Part shown: positions 8,667 through 20,200 of the stretch, piece by piece
Layout: every line of letters starts with the position of its first letter
Numbering within the stretch: position 1 is the stretch's first letter
DNA from: Pandoraea aquatica
GTDB lineage: Bacteria; Pseudomonadota; Gammaproteobacteria; Burkholderiales; Burkholderiaceae
Direction of reading: 5' to 3'
Assembly: GCF_902459565.1 (NCBI RefSeq)
Contig: NZ_CABPSN010000006.1
Span: 1-64,000 of the forward strand
DNA length: 64,000 nucleotides
Position numbers and translations under genes: made by a program
Notes under the pieces: model-generated
Told to the model about the DNA's origin: nothing
The model's input: only the letters and a program-made list of their open reading frames with translations
Databases searched by the model: none

Positions 8667-11177
8667 GTGAAAGGTTCTACACACGCCCGCCGTTCCCGAT
8701 CGCGCCGTCCGCAGACGGCCGCGTCACTGATTTTTCTTGCCGCGTTGGCTGCCCTGGGCACCCAACCCCAGCGCGCCGCTGCGCAAACTGCGAACGGTGG
8801 CACCGCCGCAAAGGCCAGTGCTGCGATTGACGTCAACGTGCCAGCGCAGTCGCTGTCCGACGCGCTCGTGCTTCTCGGGCGTCAGGCCAATCTGCAACTC
8901 TTCTTTTCCCCTGATCTGGTGAGCGGCAAGACCGCCCCCGCCGTGCGCGGCACCATGACCGCCGAGGCCGCGCTGTCCGCGCTGCTTCAGAACAGCGGCA
9001 TCGCTTACCGCCGCAGCGGCAATCAGGGCTACACGCTGGTGTCGGCCTCGGAGAAGAAGGCCGAGACGCCCGCCGCCGCGCCTGCAAGTCCGCTGGCGTT
9101 GGCACCGGTCGAAGTAACGGCGTCGCGTACGTCGAGCGATCTGGTACGGCCAACACGTCAGGTGACGGTCATCGAACGCGCCGAGCTGGACGAACTCAAG
9201 GCGGCGTCGGGCACCCTCGCGACCGTGCTGGCCAAGGTCGTGCCGGGCATGGCCGACTCCAGCCGCACGGTGACGGATTACGGGCAGACGCTTCGCGGAC
9301 GCGGCATGCTGGTGTTGCTCGACGGTGTGCCGCTGAACACCAACCGCGATTCGTCACGCAATCTCGCCAATGTCGATCCGGCATTGGTGGAGCGCATCGA
9401 AGTGTTGCGCGGCAGTAGCTCCATTTATGGCGGCGGCGCGACAGGCGGTATCGTGTCCATCACGACGCGCCCCGCGGGCGGGGAGCCCAAGGCGGATACC
9501 ACCGTCTCGCTGAGTTCACCCCTGTCGCGACTGCGCGCAGACGGCCTGAGTGCGGACATTCAGCAGCACTTTTCCGGCAGCCACGACATGATCGACTATG
9601 CATTCGATGTCGGTGGCCGCCGTATCGGCAACAGCTACGACGCGCGTGGCAATCGCATTGCCCCCGAGCCGAGTCAGGGCGACCTGTTCTCGTCGAATAA
9701 CTACAACATCGGCGGCAAACTCGGCCTGCGTTTCGCACCGGACCAGCGCGTGCAGTTGTCGGTCAGCCACATCAACTCGTCGCAGGATACGAGCTACGCG
9801 TCGGACCCTTCCGTCGCGCGCCTGCCGGCGGGTAGCGTGCCTGCACGCGGCATTGACGGACTTCAGCTCGACGATCAGAACCAGATTCGCAATACGCTCG
9901 TGAATCTGGAGTACGAACACCGCGACCTGCTGGGCAGCCAGCTCTCGGCACAGTTCTACTACCGCGATTACTTCACCCGATTCACGCCGTTCGATGCGCG
10001 TGCCGTGGCCACACGCGGGGCGAACGTCGACCAGACGATGCAGGATTCCACCGTCTTCGGCAGTCGTCTGACGATCAAGACGCCGTTCGGCGCGCAGAAG
10101 AAGACGCGACTCGTCTGGGGTATGGACTTCGAGCAGGAAAAGAGCGATATGCCGCTCGATATCTTCGACCCAAAGCTGTATGACGCGAGCGGCGGCCGCG
10201 TCTTCCGCAAGATCGGTGAAGCCACGTATTTGCCGCCGCTCACCACGCGCAGCCTGGGCGGTTTTGCGCAGCTTCAGCATAAGTTCAACGATCACTGGTC
10301 GACGGAAGGCGGCTTGCGCTATCAGTACGCAACGGCAAGCTTCAACGACTTCGTGCCGTTGTCGCAGTCGAAAGTCGCCAATCCCGTCGGCGTGAAAGGC
10401 GGTACGGTGAACTACAGCGCCGTGCTCGGCAATCTCGGCGTGACGTATTCGCCGGTCAAGGGCCACGAGTTCTACGCCGCCTTCAGTCAGGGCTTCAGCC
10501 TGCCCGACATCGGTGTGCAGGTGCGTAACGCGCGACCGGGCTTCGACATCAATTCGTCGGACCTGCGTCCGGTCAAGACGAACAACTACGAGCTGGGATG
10601 GCGCGGTGTCTTCGGCAACACGCTCACGTCGCTTGCCGTGTTCTACACGACGTCGGACCTCGGCGACGTGCAGAGCTTCAATAACGGCCTGATCCTCACG
10701 CGCACGGCGGAGCACATCTTTGGCGTCGAAGGCGCAGCGGACTACCTGTCGGAAGACGAGCGCTGGGGACTGGGTGGGACGTTTACCTGGATACAGGGAC
10801 GTGAAACGCCGCAAGGCGCGAACAGTCAGGACATGAGCGGCTACCGCATTCCGCCGCTCAAACTCACGGGTTATGTCCAGTTCAAGCCCACGCCGAAGTG
10901 GAGCAATCGCCTTCAGGTCACGTACTTTTCCGCACGCGACTACCGCCTGAACGGTGTGAACGGTTTCGGCCGGATGGACGCGACCAGCTACACCACGGTC
11001 GACGTGATCAGCCGCTACGAAGTCACGAAGAACGACACCGCGACCGTCGGCATTCAGAACCTGTTCAACCGGTACTACTACCCGCTCTACAGCCAGTTGA
11101 TGCGTAACAGCAACAACACGAGCCACTTGCCCGCGCCGGGCATCACGCTCACCGCTACGTACCAGCACCGGTGGTAA
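8667..11177 (+). CDS. TonB-dependent siderophore receptor with STN signalling domain
   Basis: 836 residues: signal peptide (about 1-40, ending AAAQ), secretin/TonB short N-terminal (STN) domain (about 52-128, DVNVPAQSLSDALVLLGRQ), plug (about 145-270, with LRGRGMLVLLDGVPLNT and VERIEVLRGSSSIYGGGATGG), then a 22-strand barrel ending in an aromatic residue (Trp). The STN domain marks it as a transducer that signals through the FecR just upstream. It starts at a GTG with only a weak ribosome-binding site. Ligand unknown; a hydroxamate- or citrate-type ferric siderophore is likely from family and context. Confidence 0.92.
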   Translation: MKGSTHARRSRSRRPQTAASLIFLAALAALGTQPQRAAAQTANGGTAAKASAAIDVNVPAQSLSDALVLLGRQANLQLFFSPDLVSGKTAPAVRGTMTAEAALSALLQNSGIAYRRSGNQGYTLVSASEKKAETPAAAPASPLALAPVEVTASRTSSDLVRPTRQVTVIERAELDELKAASGTLATVLAKVVPGMADSSRTVTDYGQTLRGRGMLVLLDGVPLNTNRDSSRNLANVDPALVERIEVLRGSSSIYGGGATGGIVSITTRPAGGEPKADTTVSLSSPLSRLRADGLSADIQQHFSGSHDMIDYAFDVGGRRIGNSYDARGNRIAPEPSQGDLFSSNNYNIGGKLGLRFAPDQRVQLSVSHINSSQDTSYASDPSVARLPAGSVPARGIDGLQLDDQNQIRNTLVNLEYEHRDLLGSQLSAQFYYRDYFTRFTPFDARAVATRGANVDQTMQDSTVFGSRLTIKTPFGAQKKTRLVWGMDFEQEKSDMPLDIFDPKLYDASGGRVFRKIGEATYLPPLTTRSLGGFAQLQHKFNDHWSTEGGLRYQYATASFNDFVPLSQSKVANPVGVKGGTVNYSAVLGNLGVTYSPVKGHEFYAAFSQGFSLPDIGVQVRNARPGFDINSSDLRPVKTNNYELGWRGVFGNTLTSLAVFYTTSDLGDVQSFNNGLILTRTAEHIFGVEGAADYLSEDERWGLGGTFTWIQGRETPQGANSQDMSGYRIPPLKLTGYVQFKPTPKWSNRLQVTYFSARDYRLNGVNGFGRMDATSYTTVDVISRYEVTKNDTATVGIQNLFNRYYYPLYSQLMRNSNNTSHLPAPGITLTATYQHRW

Positions 11178-11188
11178 TCAAGCGGTGA

Positions 11189-11218
11189 GGTGTGCGGTCC
11201 TCCGGGACTGCACACCTG
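11189..11218. terminator. Stem-loop between convergent genes
   Basis: A 12-bp stem (AGGTGTGCGGTC with GACTGCACACCT, one G-T wobble) with a 6-base loop lies 11 bp after the receptor stop codon. There is no clear T run on either strand, so it may end transcription weakly or protect 3' ends of the receptor transcript and of the convergent exoprotein transcript. Confidence 0.45.
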
Positions 11219-11299
11219 CACCGTTGGCGATCACGATACTAAAAAACACGCGGCAAGCTCGTGCATGACCGTATCGATCGTTCATCGACAGCCAAGCGA

Positions 11300-14200
11300 T
11301 CAGTGACTCTGCGCCGCCGCCGGTTGCATCCGCTTGCGCTCGGCGTCGCTCAGACTGCGCCACAGTGCGGGATCGACCTTGCCACCCATGCCGAGAATCT
11401 GCACCGGGCTTGATGCATCGTATCGATAGCCTGCCCCGTAGCGGGCTGCGTCGCCGTTGGCCGCCGATGGCTTACCTTCCGCCTCGCCGTGCGCGCCCTG
11501 AGCCGACGCGCCCAGCATCCGCACCGTGAAGATCGACGACTGTCCGGCCCGCTGACTGGCGCGGTCGCGCGACACCGCATCCTGCGCTGCCGCAGCCGCC
11601 TGCGCCGCCGTCGCGCTCGCGTTCGTCAACGCCCCCACATTCACCGCCGCGATGGTCGGAATGCCCACCGACTTGCCCTGCACCTGAATGTTGTCGGCAT
11701 TCAGCACCCGCAGTGCTGCGATGTTGACGTTGCCCGACACGCGAATGCCCGCCTCACCGGCATCGACCGTGCCGAGCGGCGCAATCAGATCGATGTCGCC
11801 CGGCGGCACCTCCGGAATCGGGTTCAGCGTCGCGATGCCCGCACCGGTATTCGGCGTGCTCGGCGAGAGCGACACCAATCCCATCTCGTCATACACGCGA
11901 CGCTGCGGCGTGTAGACCACCGTCGACTTCGAGCCGCGCCCGGCGTTGATGTCGCCCTGCGCCGACCACGCCAGCACGTTGCCGCCGAACGTCGTGAAGA
12001 TGCGGCTCTGCCCCAGCAGAATGCTGTCCCGCGAATACAGATCGACGTTGCCGCGTCCCTGCGTGAGCACCCCCGAGCCGTCGCCCGGTACGAAACCACC
12101 GTCCACGCCGACCAGCGTTCGTCCGCCCGGCGTGACGATGCTGATCCCGCCACCGAAGTCCGTGTGAATCCCAGCGTCCTGCACTTCGTAATGCGGCACG
12201 TCGTATTGCGGGCTGCCACGGGCAATCCATTGCGCCTGCGTCAGATACTGAACGCCCGGCAGCGGACGCACTGTCGCCTCGCGATTCAGGTTTTGCAGGT
12301 AATACTTCGCGCTGCTGTACATCGTGACGCTGCCCTCGTATGTCAGCGGGTTTCCCGCGGCGTCGTGCGTTGGGAACAGCGTGGCGATGGCTTCGCGTCC
12401 GCGCAGATAACTGCCCGCACGCGCGCCGCCAGTCTCGTTGTACTCGCGCCCGGACGCCCGCAGCTCCGCAAAGTACACGTCGCGCAGATAAGTGCGTTGT
12501 TGCTCCGGCGCGAGCGCGTCGAAGAACTGACGCGCGTTCATGGACGTCGCATCGAAATGCAACCCTGCGTTGTTTGGCCCACCGTAGCGCGTCGTCAGCC
12601 AGTTCACGAGATGCAACTGGCTCTGCTGCGCGTACTCGTTGCGCAGGTCGCGCTTTGCCGCGCCACTGCCCGCCTGACTCGCCGCGTTGGCGGCGTTCGC
12701 AGCGTTCAGCTCGGCCTGCTTGCTCACGAGGAAGGCGTCGGCACCGGCTGCGTCGCCGCGATAACCGAACTCCTGTTGCAGCCACCCCACGAGCGTGAGT
12801 TCGCCACCGTAGACGACCACGGCCTTGCCCGGTTGATCCGACAGAGCGCGGCCGGGATCGGCCAGATTGGACGCGTCGAGATAGCGTGCGGCGAAGGCCT
12901 TGAAGTCGACGCCGTCGAGCCCCTTCGGACCGACGCCCGCCGCGACCGCAATCGCAGCGCCATTGCTTCGGTCGCCGGGTTTAACGTTGACGACCCCACC
13001 GAGGCTGCGCAACTCCGCCGTGTCGCCCATGAACACGTCGCGTCCCGCCGTCACCTCCAGCGCGCCCGGCCCGATGACGTAGAACGTGCTGTAGCGCACG
13101 TCGCGTCCGGCGGAGACCACGGAGACGTCGTCGGCGCGGTTGTGAACGATCACGTTGCCTTGCGTCGCCACACCGTTGCGCCGGCTCGGCGTGCCCGGCT
13201 TGGACGGATCGAGCACGTCGCGCGTCATCGACCAGCCAGCAAAGTCGCTGTTGGAGACCAGATACGTGCCGAGCGGCGTGCCGGAATTCACGATGTCGCG
13301 TCCCGCACGAATCGCCACCGCCCCGTTGCCCTCGTACCACGTGGCCTCCAGCCCCTGCTTCGGGGACAACGACGCCCGGTAGTTGATGCCGCCCGTCTGA
13401 AGGCCCACGATGTCGCCTGCTACCGCGTAGAAGCGTGCCGGCGACACATGGCCAACGTCATAACCCGAAACGGTGGCCGGCGTCAGGCTGAACATGGGGA
13501 ACACGTTGGCACCAGAAGCACCGTAGTAGTAGAAAAGATCGGGCGCGAGCGCGTCCTGCCGTACGTTCGTGAGATACGAACGATTGCCCGGGATATCGGC
13601 CACACCCCCGGCAAACGCAGGCGATTGCGGCGTGGGCAACGCGCGCGGATCGGCCGCCGAGCGGCTGATCGGGAACCCGCCGCCGAACATCGATTGCCCC
13701 GCGAGCATTTCGAGCGCCCCACCGTCGCTGCTCACCTTGAACAAACTGCTGACCGGCTCGGGCGCGAGCAGCATCGGTGTATCTGCCGTTGTCTGTGCGC
13801 CGTTCGCGAAGAAGCTGTCAGTCGCGGCGGGACCGTTGAAGATGTTGCCCGCGCCCGCCGTCACACGCAACGTGGCGGGCAGAACGAAGCGGCCGTCGGT
13901 CGGTGAATGGTTGCCCCCCACACGGGTGCGATCGGCGATGGCGGTGAGCGGTGCCACGCTGCCCCCGGCGCTGAAGAGATCGATGGCGGTCGAAGGGGTC
14001 CACAGCGTGAACCAACTGAAACCCTCGCCGCTGTAATCCACGCCGCCCACCGAGAACGGTGTGCCGTTGTTGCGCTGCTTCGTGCGGGTCGCGTCGCCAT
14101 AGCCGCCGATGACGAGATCGCCACGGGTTTCGACGCGCGCCCCCGAATCCCCGAGCACAAGCGTCGGGCCACCGCTGGCCATGCCGCCCGACACCACGAA

Positions 14201-17200
14201 CGGGCTCGTCGCACGCGACTCACGCAGATCGGCCCCGCCTGCAACCGCGCCGCTGCCACCCAGTGCGCCGGCTTCTACGCGCGTTGCGCCGCGCAGATTC
14301 GTAAAGGTGCCATAGAGGGACAGATTGGCATTGCGCCACGCCGTGGACTCGCTGATCTCGTTGTTGGCGGGTGCGATCGCGCGCACGTCTCGCACCGGAT
14401 TAAGTCCGCCGCCGATGCGAACGTCCAGATCGCCGCCGCCTGTCAGCACGATCTGCGATCCGTCGGCAGACACACGTCCCGTACTGGCCACCGCGACGTT
14501 CACGCCCTGACTACGTGCAAAGACTTTCGTCGCATCCGAATTGCTCGGGCCCATGCGTGACTCAAGCATCCCCGCGTTGCCACCGGCCTCCATGACCAGG
14601 TTGCCGCCGCCGAGCGTACCCAGCCCGGTGAAGCCGACCAGATACGGCATCTTGGCGAAGGCGTCGTAACCTTCGGACGGACCCACGGTGTAGGTCCCGA
14701 AGTTGATCCACCACGCGCCCGGCATGCCGCCGTCGGCAATCGCCGAACCGGAGCCCTGTCGCCAGAGCCAATTGCCCACGTTCGACATGTCGGCCGCTGC
14801 ACGCGGCATCCCGAAGCTCGTCGTGCGACGAAAGCCCGTGCCGTCCGCCGCGATGTCGCCGCGAATGTCGCCGCCCGCGCGAACGAACAGGTTACCGCCA
14901 TGCTCCGGATACCACGCGCCGTAAAGACTGTCTGTCTTGCCGTCGACGTATTTCTCGAACGTCGCGCCGTCGGCACCGAGCACGTTCGCGCCCTTCACTT
15001 TGCCGCGAGCGAGGTTGTACGCCCCCGTGACGTCGGCGGCTTGCGTGCCTGCGGTGTAGACGCCGAAAGGCGAAGTCATCGTGAAGTTGCCCGCCGCGAG
15101 CATATCGAGATCGCCGGTCCCGGTACGCAACACGCTGAACGCCGGTTCGCGTGCCGGCAGCGAATTGAAGGTGTACGTCGGCGGCGTGCCTGGCGTGACG
15201 AGACGAATCACGTCGTAGCCGCCGTTGATGCCGTCGATGTCGCCGTCTTCCACAATGCCCAGCATTTCCAGCTCGGCCTGCGTCACGATCTCGCCGGGAG
15301 TGCCGCCGTACCAGTCGCCGTAATCGCCCCATCTGAAGACGCCCGGCGACCCGCTGCCCGGCACCTTGACCCGCTCTTCCCCCATGCCGTAGTGCGAGTC
15401 GGAAAGCACCAGATGCCCACGCTTGCTGTCGGGCTGCAATGCGCGCGGATCGGCCGCTGTGGTGTCGGCTCCCGCCACGAATCTCATCGACCATGACGCC
15501 GAACCCGGCGCGAGCATCGGTGCGATCGCGAGCAAGTTGCCCTGCACGCCGTCCGCGTCCGCCGGACGCAGTTTGACGACCGTCGCGCCGCCCGGCAACT
15601 TCACATCCGTTTCCGCAGGAACGATCGCGCCCTTGCGCAGATCCACGGCGTTCGCGAGCACCAGCTTTACCGGCACGACGGCACCGGCAGGCCACGTGAG
15701 CGCCGCCACGGCAGTCGCAGCAGGCAGCACATTACCGGCGTCGAGTTGCGTTGTGCTGCGCAGCGTCACGGCAGACGGCAACACGGCACCTGCGGCGTAG
15801 ATCACGTTGCCTGCGGCGTCGCGCACCGCGCCGCCAAGGACCGTACCGGCCGGCAACGTCAGCGTGCCTGTGAGCGAGACGCGCGTCGGTAAGCGCAGGC
15901 CGACCGGCAGCGTCGTCGCCTGTACGGGGATGTCGTAGTTGAGTGCGCGTCCGACCGGGAATGCCGTCCCTGCGGCCAGCTTCACCTGCCCGCCCACCGG
16001 CACGACCGCATCGTCGCCCCAACCGGCCACGCCGCTCGTGAGCACCCAGCCCTTGCTGTCCGTGCCCGGCGTGAGACGGGTGGTGTCGAAGCCGTCGCTC
16101 ACGCTGCCATAAACCTTCAGGTCGCCCCCCGCCCGAATCGTCAACGCGCCCGCCTCCCCGCTGCCGTACACGCCTGTCTTCTGCGTATGCGGGTTCAGAC
16201 TCGCGTAGCGATAGCGAGACAGGTCGATGTCGCCGTCGAGATGGATGTCGCCGTCCGGCGTCTTGCTCATGATCTCAACGCCCGGACGCAGATGGAACGC
16301 GTCCGTATAGCGACGCAGCCCCGCCAGCCGTGCGAGCATTGCCCCGTTGGCGAGCGCGTTCGTCATGAACGTTTCGTTCTTCTCGTGGAGTGCGTCGAGG
16401 TATGCCCGATTGACAACCTGATAGGGGCGGCCATCGACCGCCGTATCGGTGCCCGGCGGGGCATCCAGATCGCGATACATCCCGTTGACGGTGATGGCGC
16501 GCGCGCCGTCGATCACCACATTGCCGCTCGCGTCGATGGCAATATCGTTGCCCATCGCGCCACCTCCGGCACCGAGACGTTTGGCGCTGATCTCCAGCGT
16601 GCCAACGTTGAGCGACTTACCGTTCATACTGTTCGTGCCACCCCGCACATCGAGACGTGCGCCGTCTGCGAGCACCACGCGCCCTTCGTTGCCGTTGATT
16701 TCGATGACGGCGCGATTCGCCGCTTCGATGATCTGACCATAGCTGTCGCGACGAGCGACCTTGCCGTGCGCATCCAGCACGGCTGCGCCGCTCACGCTCA
16801 CGCCATCGCGCGCCGACAGGCGAATCGTCCCCACCTGATCGCCGCTGGCGTCCACACGGCCCCGGACTTCGAGATGTCCGCCGTCGACCGAAAGCGTGAT
16901 CTCGCGCGCCCTGAGTTCGTCGCCGACGACGAGATCGCCTTGTTTGATCTGGAAGCTGCGGCTGCCGAACACGCCGCCGTCGGTCAGGCGCGCATTGAGT
17001 GCTGTGAAATCGTCGATGCGTTGCGCGCGCACATCGATCCCCCCGGCGGAGAACGGAACGAGCGTGCCGCCCGCATCGTACTGGCCGGTCGCGCTGCCCA
17101 ACAGTTTGCCCAGCAGCGAAACGTTGCCACCCGAGGCACCCAGCGCCACCACCGACAGCTTGCCCGCACGGTTTTCCATCGCCGACAGATCGATGCGCGA

Positions 17201-20200
17201 TCCGGCCGCCTGACGCACGTTGCCGTTGGCGCTCGACAGCAGGACGTCGCCGCCCCAGCTGTACTTGCTCACGTCGAAGAAATCGAGCTTGCGACCTGCG
17301 AGATCCAGTTGCGCGTTATCGCCCAGCGTCAGCTCGCCCTGCGCCGCCACGCTCAGTCGACCGCTCGGCAGCACCACACCGGTGTCGAGGTTCACCGTGC
17401 CACCGGCCTTGAGGGAGACGTCCGCGCCCAAAGCCCCCACGAAGTCGGCATTGGTCAGCACCGGTTTGGCACGGGCACTGGCGTTGGTCACCGTCAGGTT
17501 ACCCCCGGTCGTGTAGCGGCTCGTCGAACCGGCAGCGCCTGTGAGCAGCGGCGTATCGATGACGAGGTCGCCGCCGCTGTAGTCGTAATCCTTCGTCTGC
17601 GCATTCCAGCCTTGCTGCGACCGGTAGACAGACAGACCGCCCTTGTAATTGGCGCTCACGCGCTCGCTGGCGTTCAGATTCACCGTGGAGAACCCGAGCG
17701 CCATCCGGTTCTGGTCGTTGTTGCTGTCCGGCTGCGTGGCGGGCCCGTAGCCGAGCACGATCTCCTTCGCGTCGATGACGAAGCGCCCGCTGCCGGTGCC
17801 CGCGCCGTCGGCCGTCACCGCACCGGCCGGGGACTTCGAACCGCTCCATACGAGGCGATCGGTACGGATGCGCGCGAGCGCGTCGGCCGAGCCATAGCCG
17901 AAGATGGCCGGTGTGCCGAGCACGAGCGTGTCGATGCGCGACTTACCCGTCGCCGGGTCGAGGGTCGAGAGTTCGACGGAATCGAAGAAGTTGATCGAGT
18001 CGCGCGCGACGAGCGACAGACTCTCGAGCGCGGGCGTGCCGTACGCGGTATCGCCACGCAGCAGGCGGCTCAGCATGGATTGGTCGAGCGTCAGCCCGTC
18101 GGCCAGTCGTCCCTTGGCGGCGAGTGCGTCGAGCGACGCCTGACTGCCGACGTTCACCCGGCCGACCGTCAGCGCCAACTGACGCGCGCCGTAGCGCACC
18201 GCATCGGTGATCGTGAAACGTTTGTCCGTCGACACGGCGATACTGCCTTCGGAGAGCAGCAGCGTCTCGCCCGAACAGGTCGCGCCCGGCGCGCACACGC
18301 CCAGATCGATGGCGCCCGCCCCCTCGGTCGGACTGCCCGCCTCGGGTGCCAACATCGTCAATCGACCATTGGAGACGGCCAGTACGGCCTTCGAGCCGGG
18401 CGCGTAGACATAGCCGAGCGTGGAATCCCACATCGGCTTGCCGTAGCCGAGCGTGCTGATGCCGCTGCCCTGCTCGATACGAATGCCGTCCTGCGGCGAG
18501 TTCGACGAAATGAAGACTTCGCTGGCGCGCAGCATCGCGCCGCCGCGTAGCACCACATACTTGAGCGCACCGTTGATCGACGCTCTCATGGCCGACGCCA
18601 ACAGGCTGCTGGCGCTCGTCGTCACCTCCGGCAACCCGCCGATCCCGATACGCGCCGCACCGACGGCGTTCAGATCGGTGGCGTTGAGTGAGATGAGCGT
18701 CCGGTCGCCCACGGTCGGCGTCGCGCGTGGCCCGAGTATCTCCACGCGCTCACCTAGCGAGGAAATCAGCAGACTGCTGCCGTAACCGTCCTTGGCCGCG
18801 GCGCCCGCCATCAGTCCGTCGAAGCGCAACGCGGGCACATCGACCACCTTGCCCGCCTCTCTGTCACTCAGGAATTTCAGATCCAGACGCTTGGCATCGG
18901 CTTCGACAAGCGAGCGAGACACGCCATTGCGCGCCGAACTCGCACGGACATAGTCCGCGTAGGTCATTTCGTTGTACTGCGCATATGTGCGCAGCACGCT
19001 CGCCGGGCTCAGCACGGCTTGCGTCGGCGCGGCATTGCGAATGCCGGTGTTGTTCACGCTCAGGGTCACCGGTGCGGTGAGCGAACCGTTGCGCATGGCG
19101 ACCGGACCGAGCGAAGCGTCGACGCTCGCCTGCGTCTGCAATTCGACGCGGAACGCGCCCGGCAGCAGGGCAAACGTCGACGGCAGCAATGTGTAGGTGC
19201 CCGCCGGCAATCCGGGTACACCGGCGCCGATCGTGATCCGCTGGCCGATGAGCGGGTCGCCTGCACCGCGCTCGCCGAGCACCGGGGCGTAGGCCGGTTG
19301 CGTCCCCGGCACGATGGCGTAGACCGGATTGGTCGACAGCGCGGGCAAACGGAAACTTCCCTTGTTGCCGGTCTGCAAGACTTGCATGAGCGGCGAGAGG
19401 CGAACGTCGACGGAGCCGCCACGTCCGGCCAGGAACGCCGCGCCGCGAATCTCGCCGCCGCCCGACAGATCGATCACGGCCCCCTTTTCCACCGCGACGG
19501 CGTGACTGGTGACGATGACGGACGGGCCACCGCCCGGCCAGAAGGTCTGCACGTCGTTGCCCGCGTACATGTAGCTGAGCCCGTCGAGCGAGCCGCCGTA
19601 AGGCATCACGAGACCGTTCGCGCTCACCGACGTCACGCTGCCGGGCAGCAGATGAAACATGCCGACGCTCTCACCGCCAAACTGACTACCGACCGTGATC
19701 GTGCCCATCGGCGCGCGCAACACGCCGCCCTGACGAATCGTCGGCGCGACCAGCATGAGACTGCCGAAGAGAGAATAGGGCTGCTCGGGCAGCGCCTCGG
19801 TCGTGCGAGCGATCGTCAGTACGCGCTTCGGGTCGAGTTCGATAGCGCCGTTCGACGTCCTGTACTGGCCCACCACGAACTTGCCGCTCGCGTTCGCCGC
19901 CGGATAGATCTGCGCGGCGGCGAGCGTCAGGTCGCCCGGCACGTAGAGTTCCTGCTTGCCAAGCAGACGTATGTCCCCGGCGCTGCGTAGCACAACGTTG
20001 CCGAACGCCAGACGCTCCACCTTGACCGGTGTCCCGCTGTTCGTCTCGATGGTCCCGGCAGTGCCGAACTGGACGATGCCCGTGAGATCGATGAGCGACG
20101 CGTCGATGTCGAATCGAGCGTCAGGGGCGAATTTGGGCACACCGAGCACGCCGATGCCGCGCCCGCCGTTCTTCGAACCGTTGACCGGATTGGGCAGGAT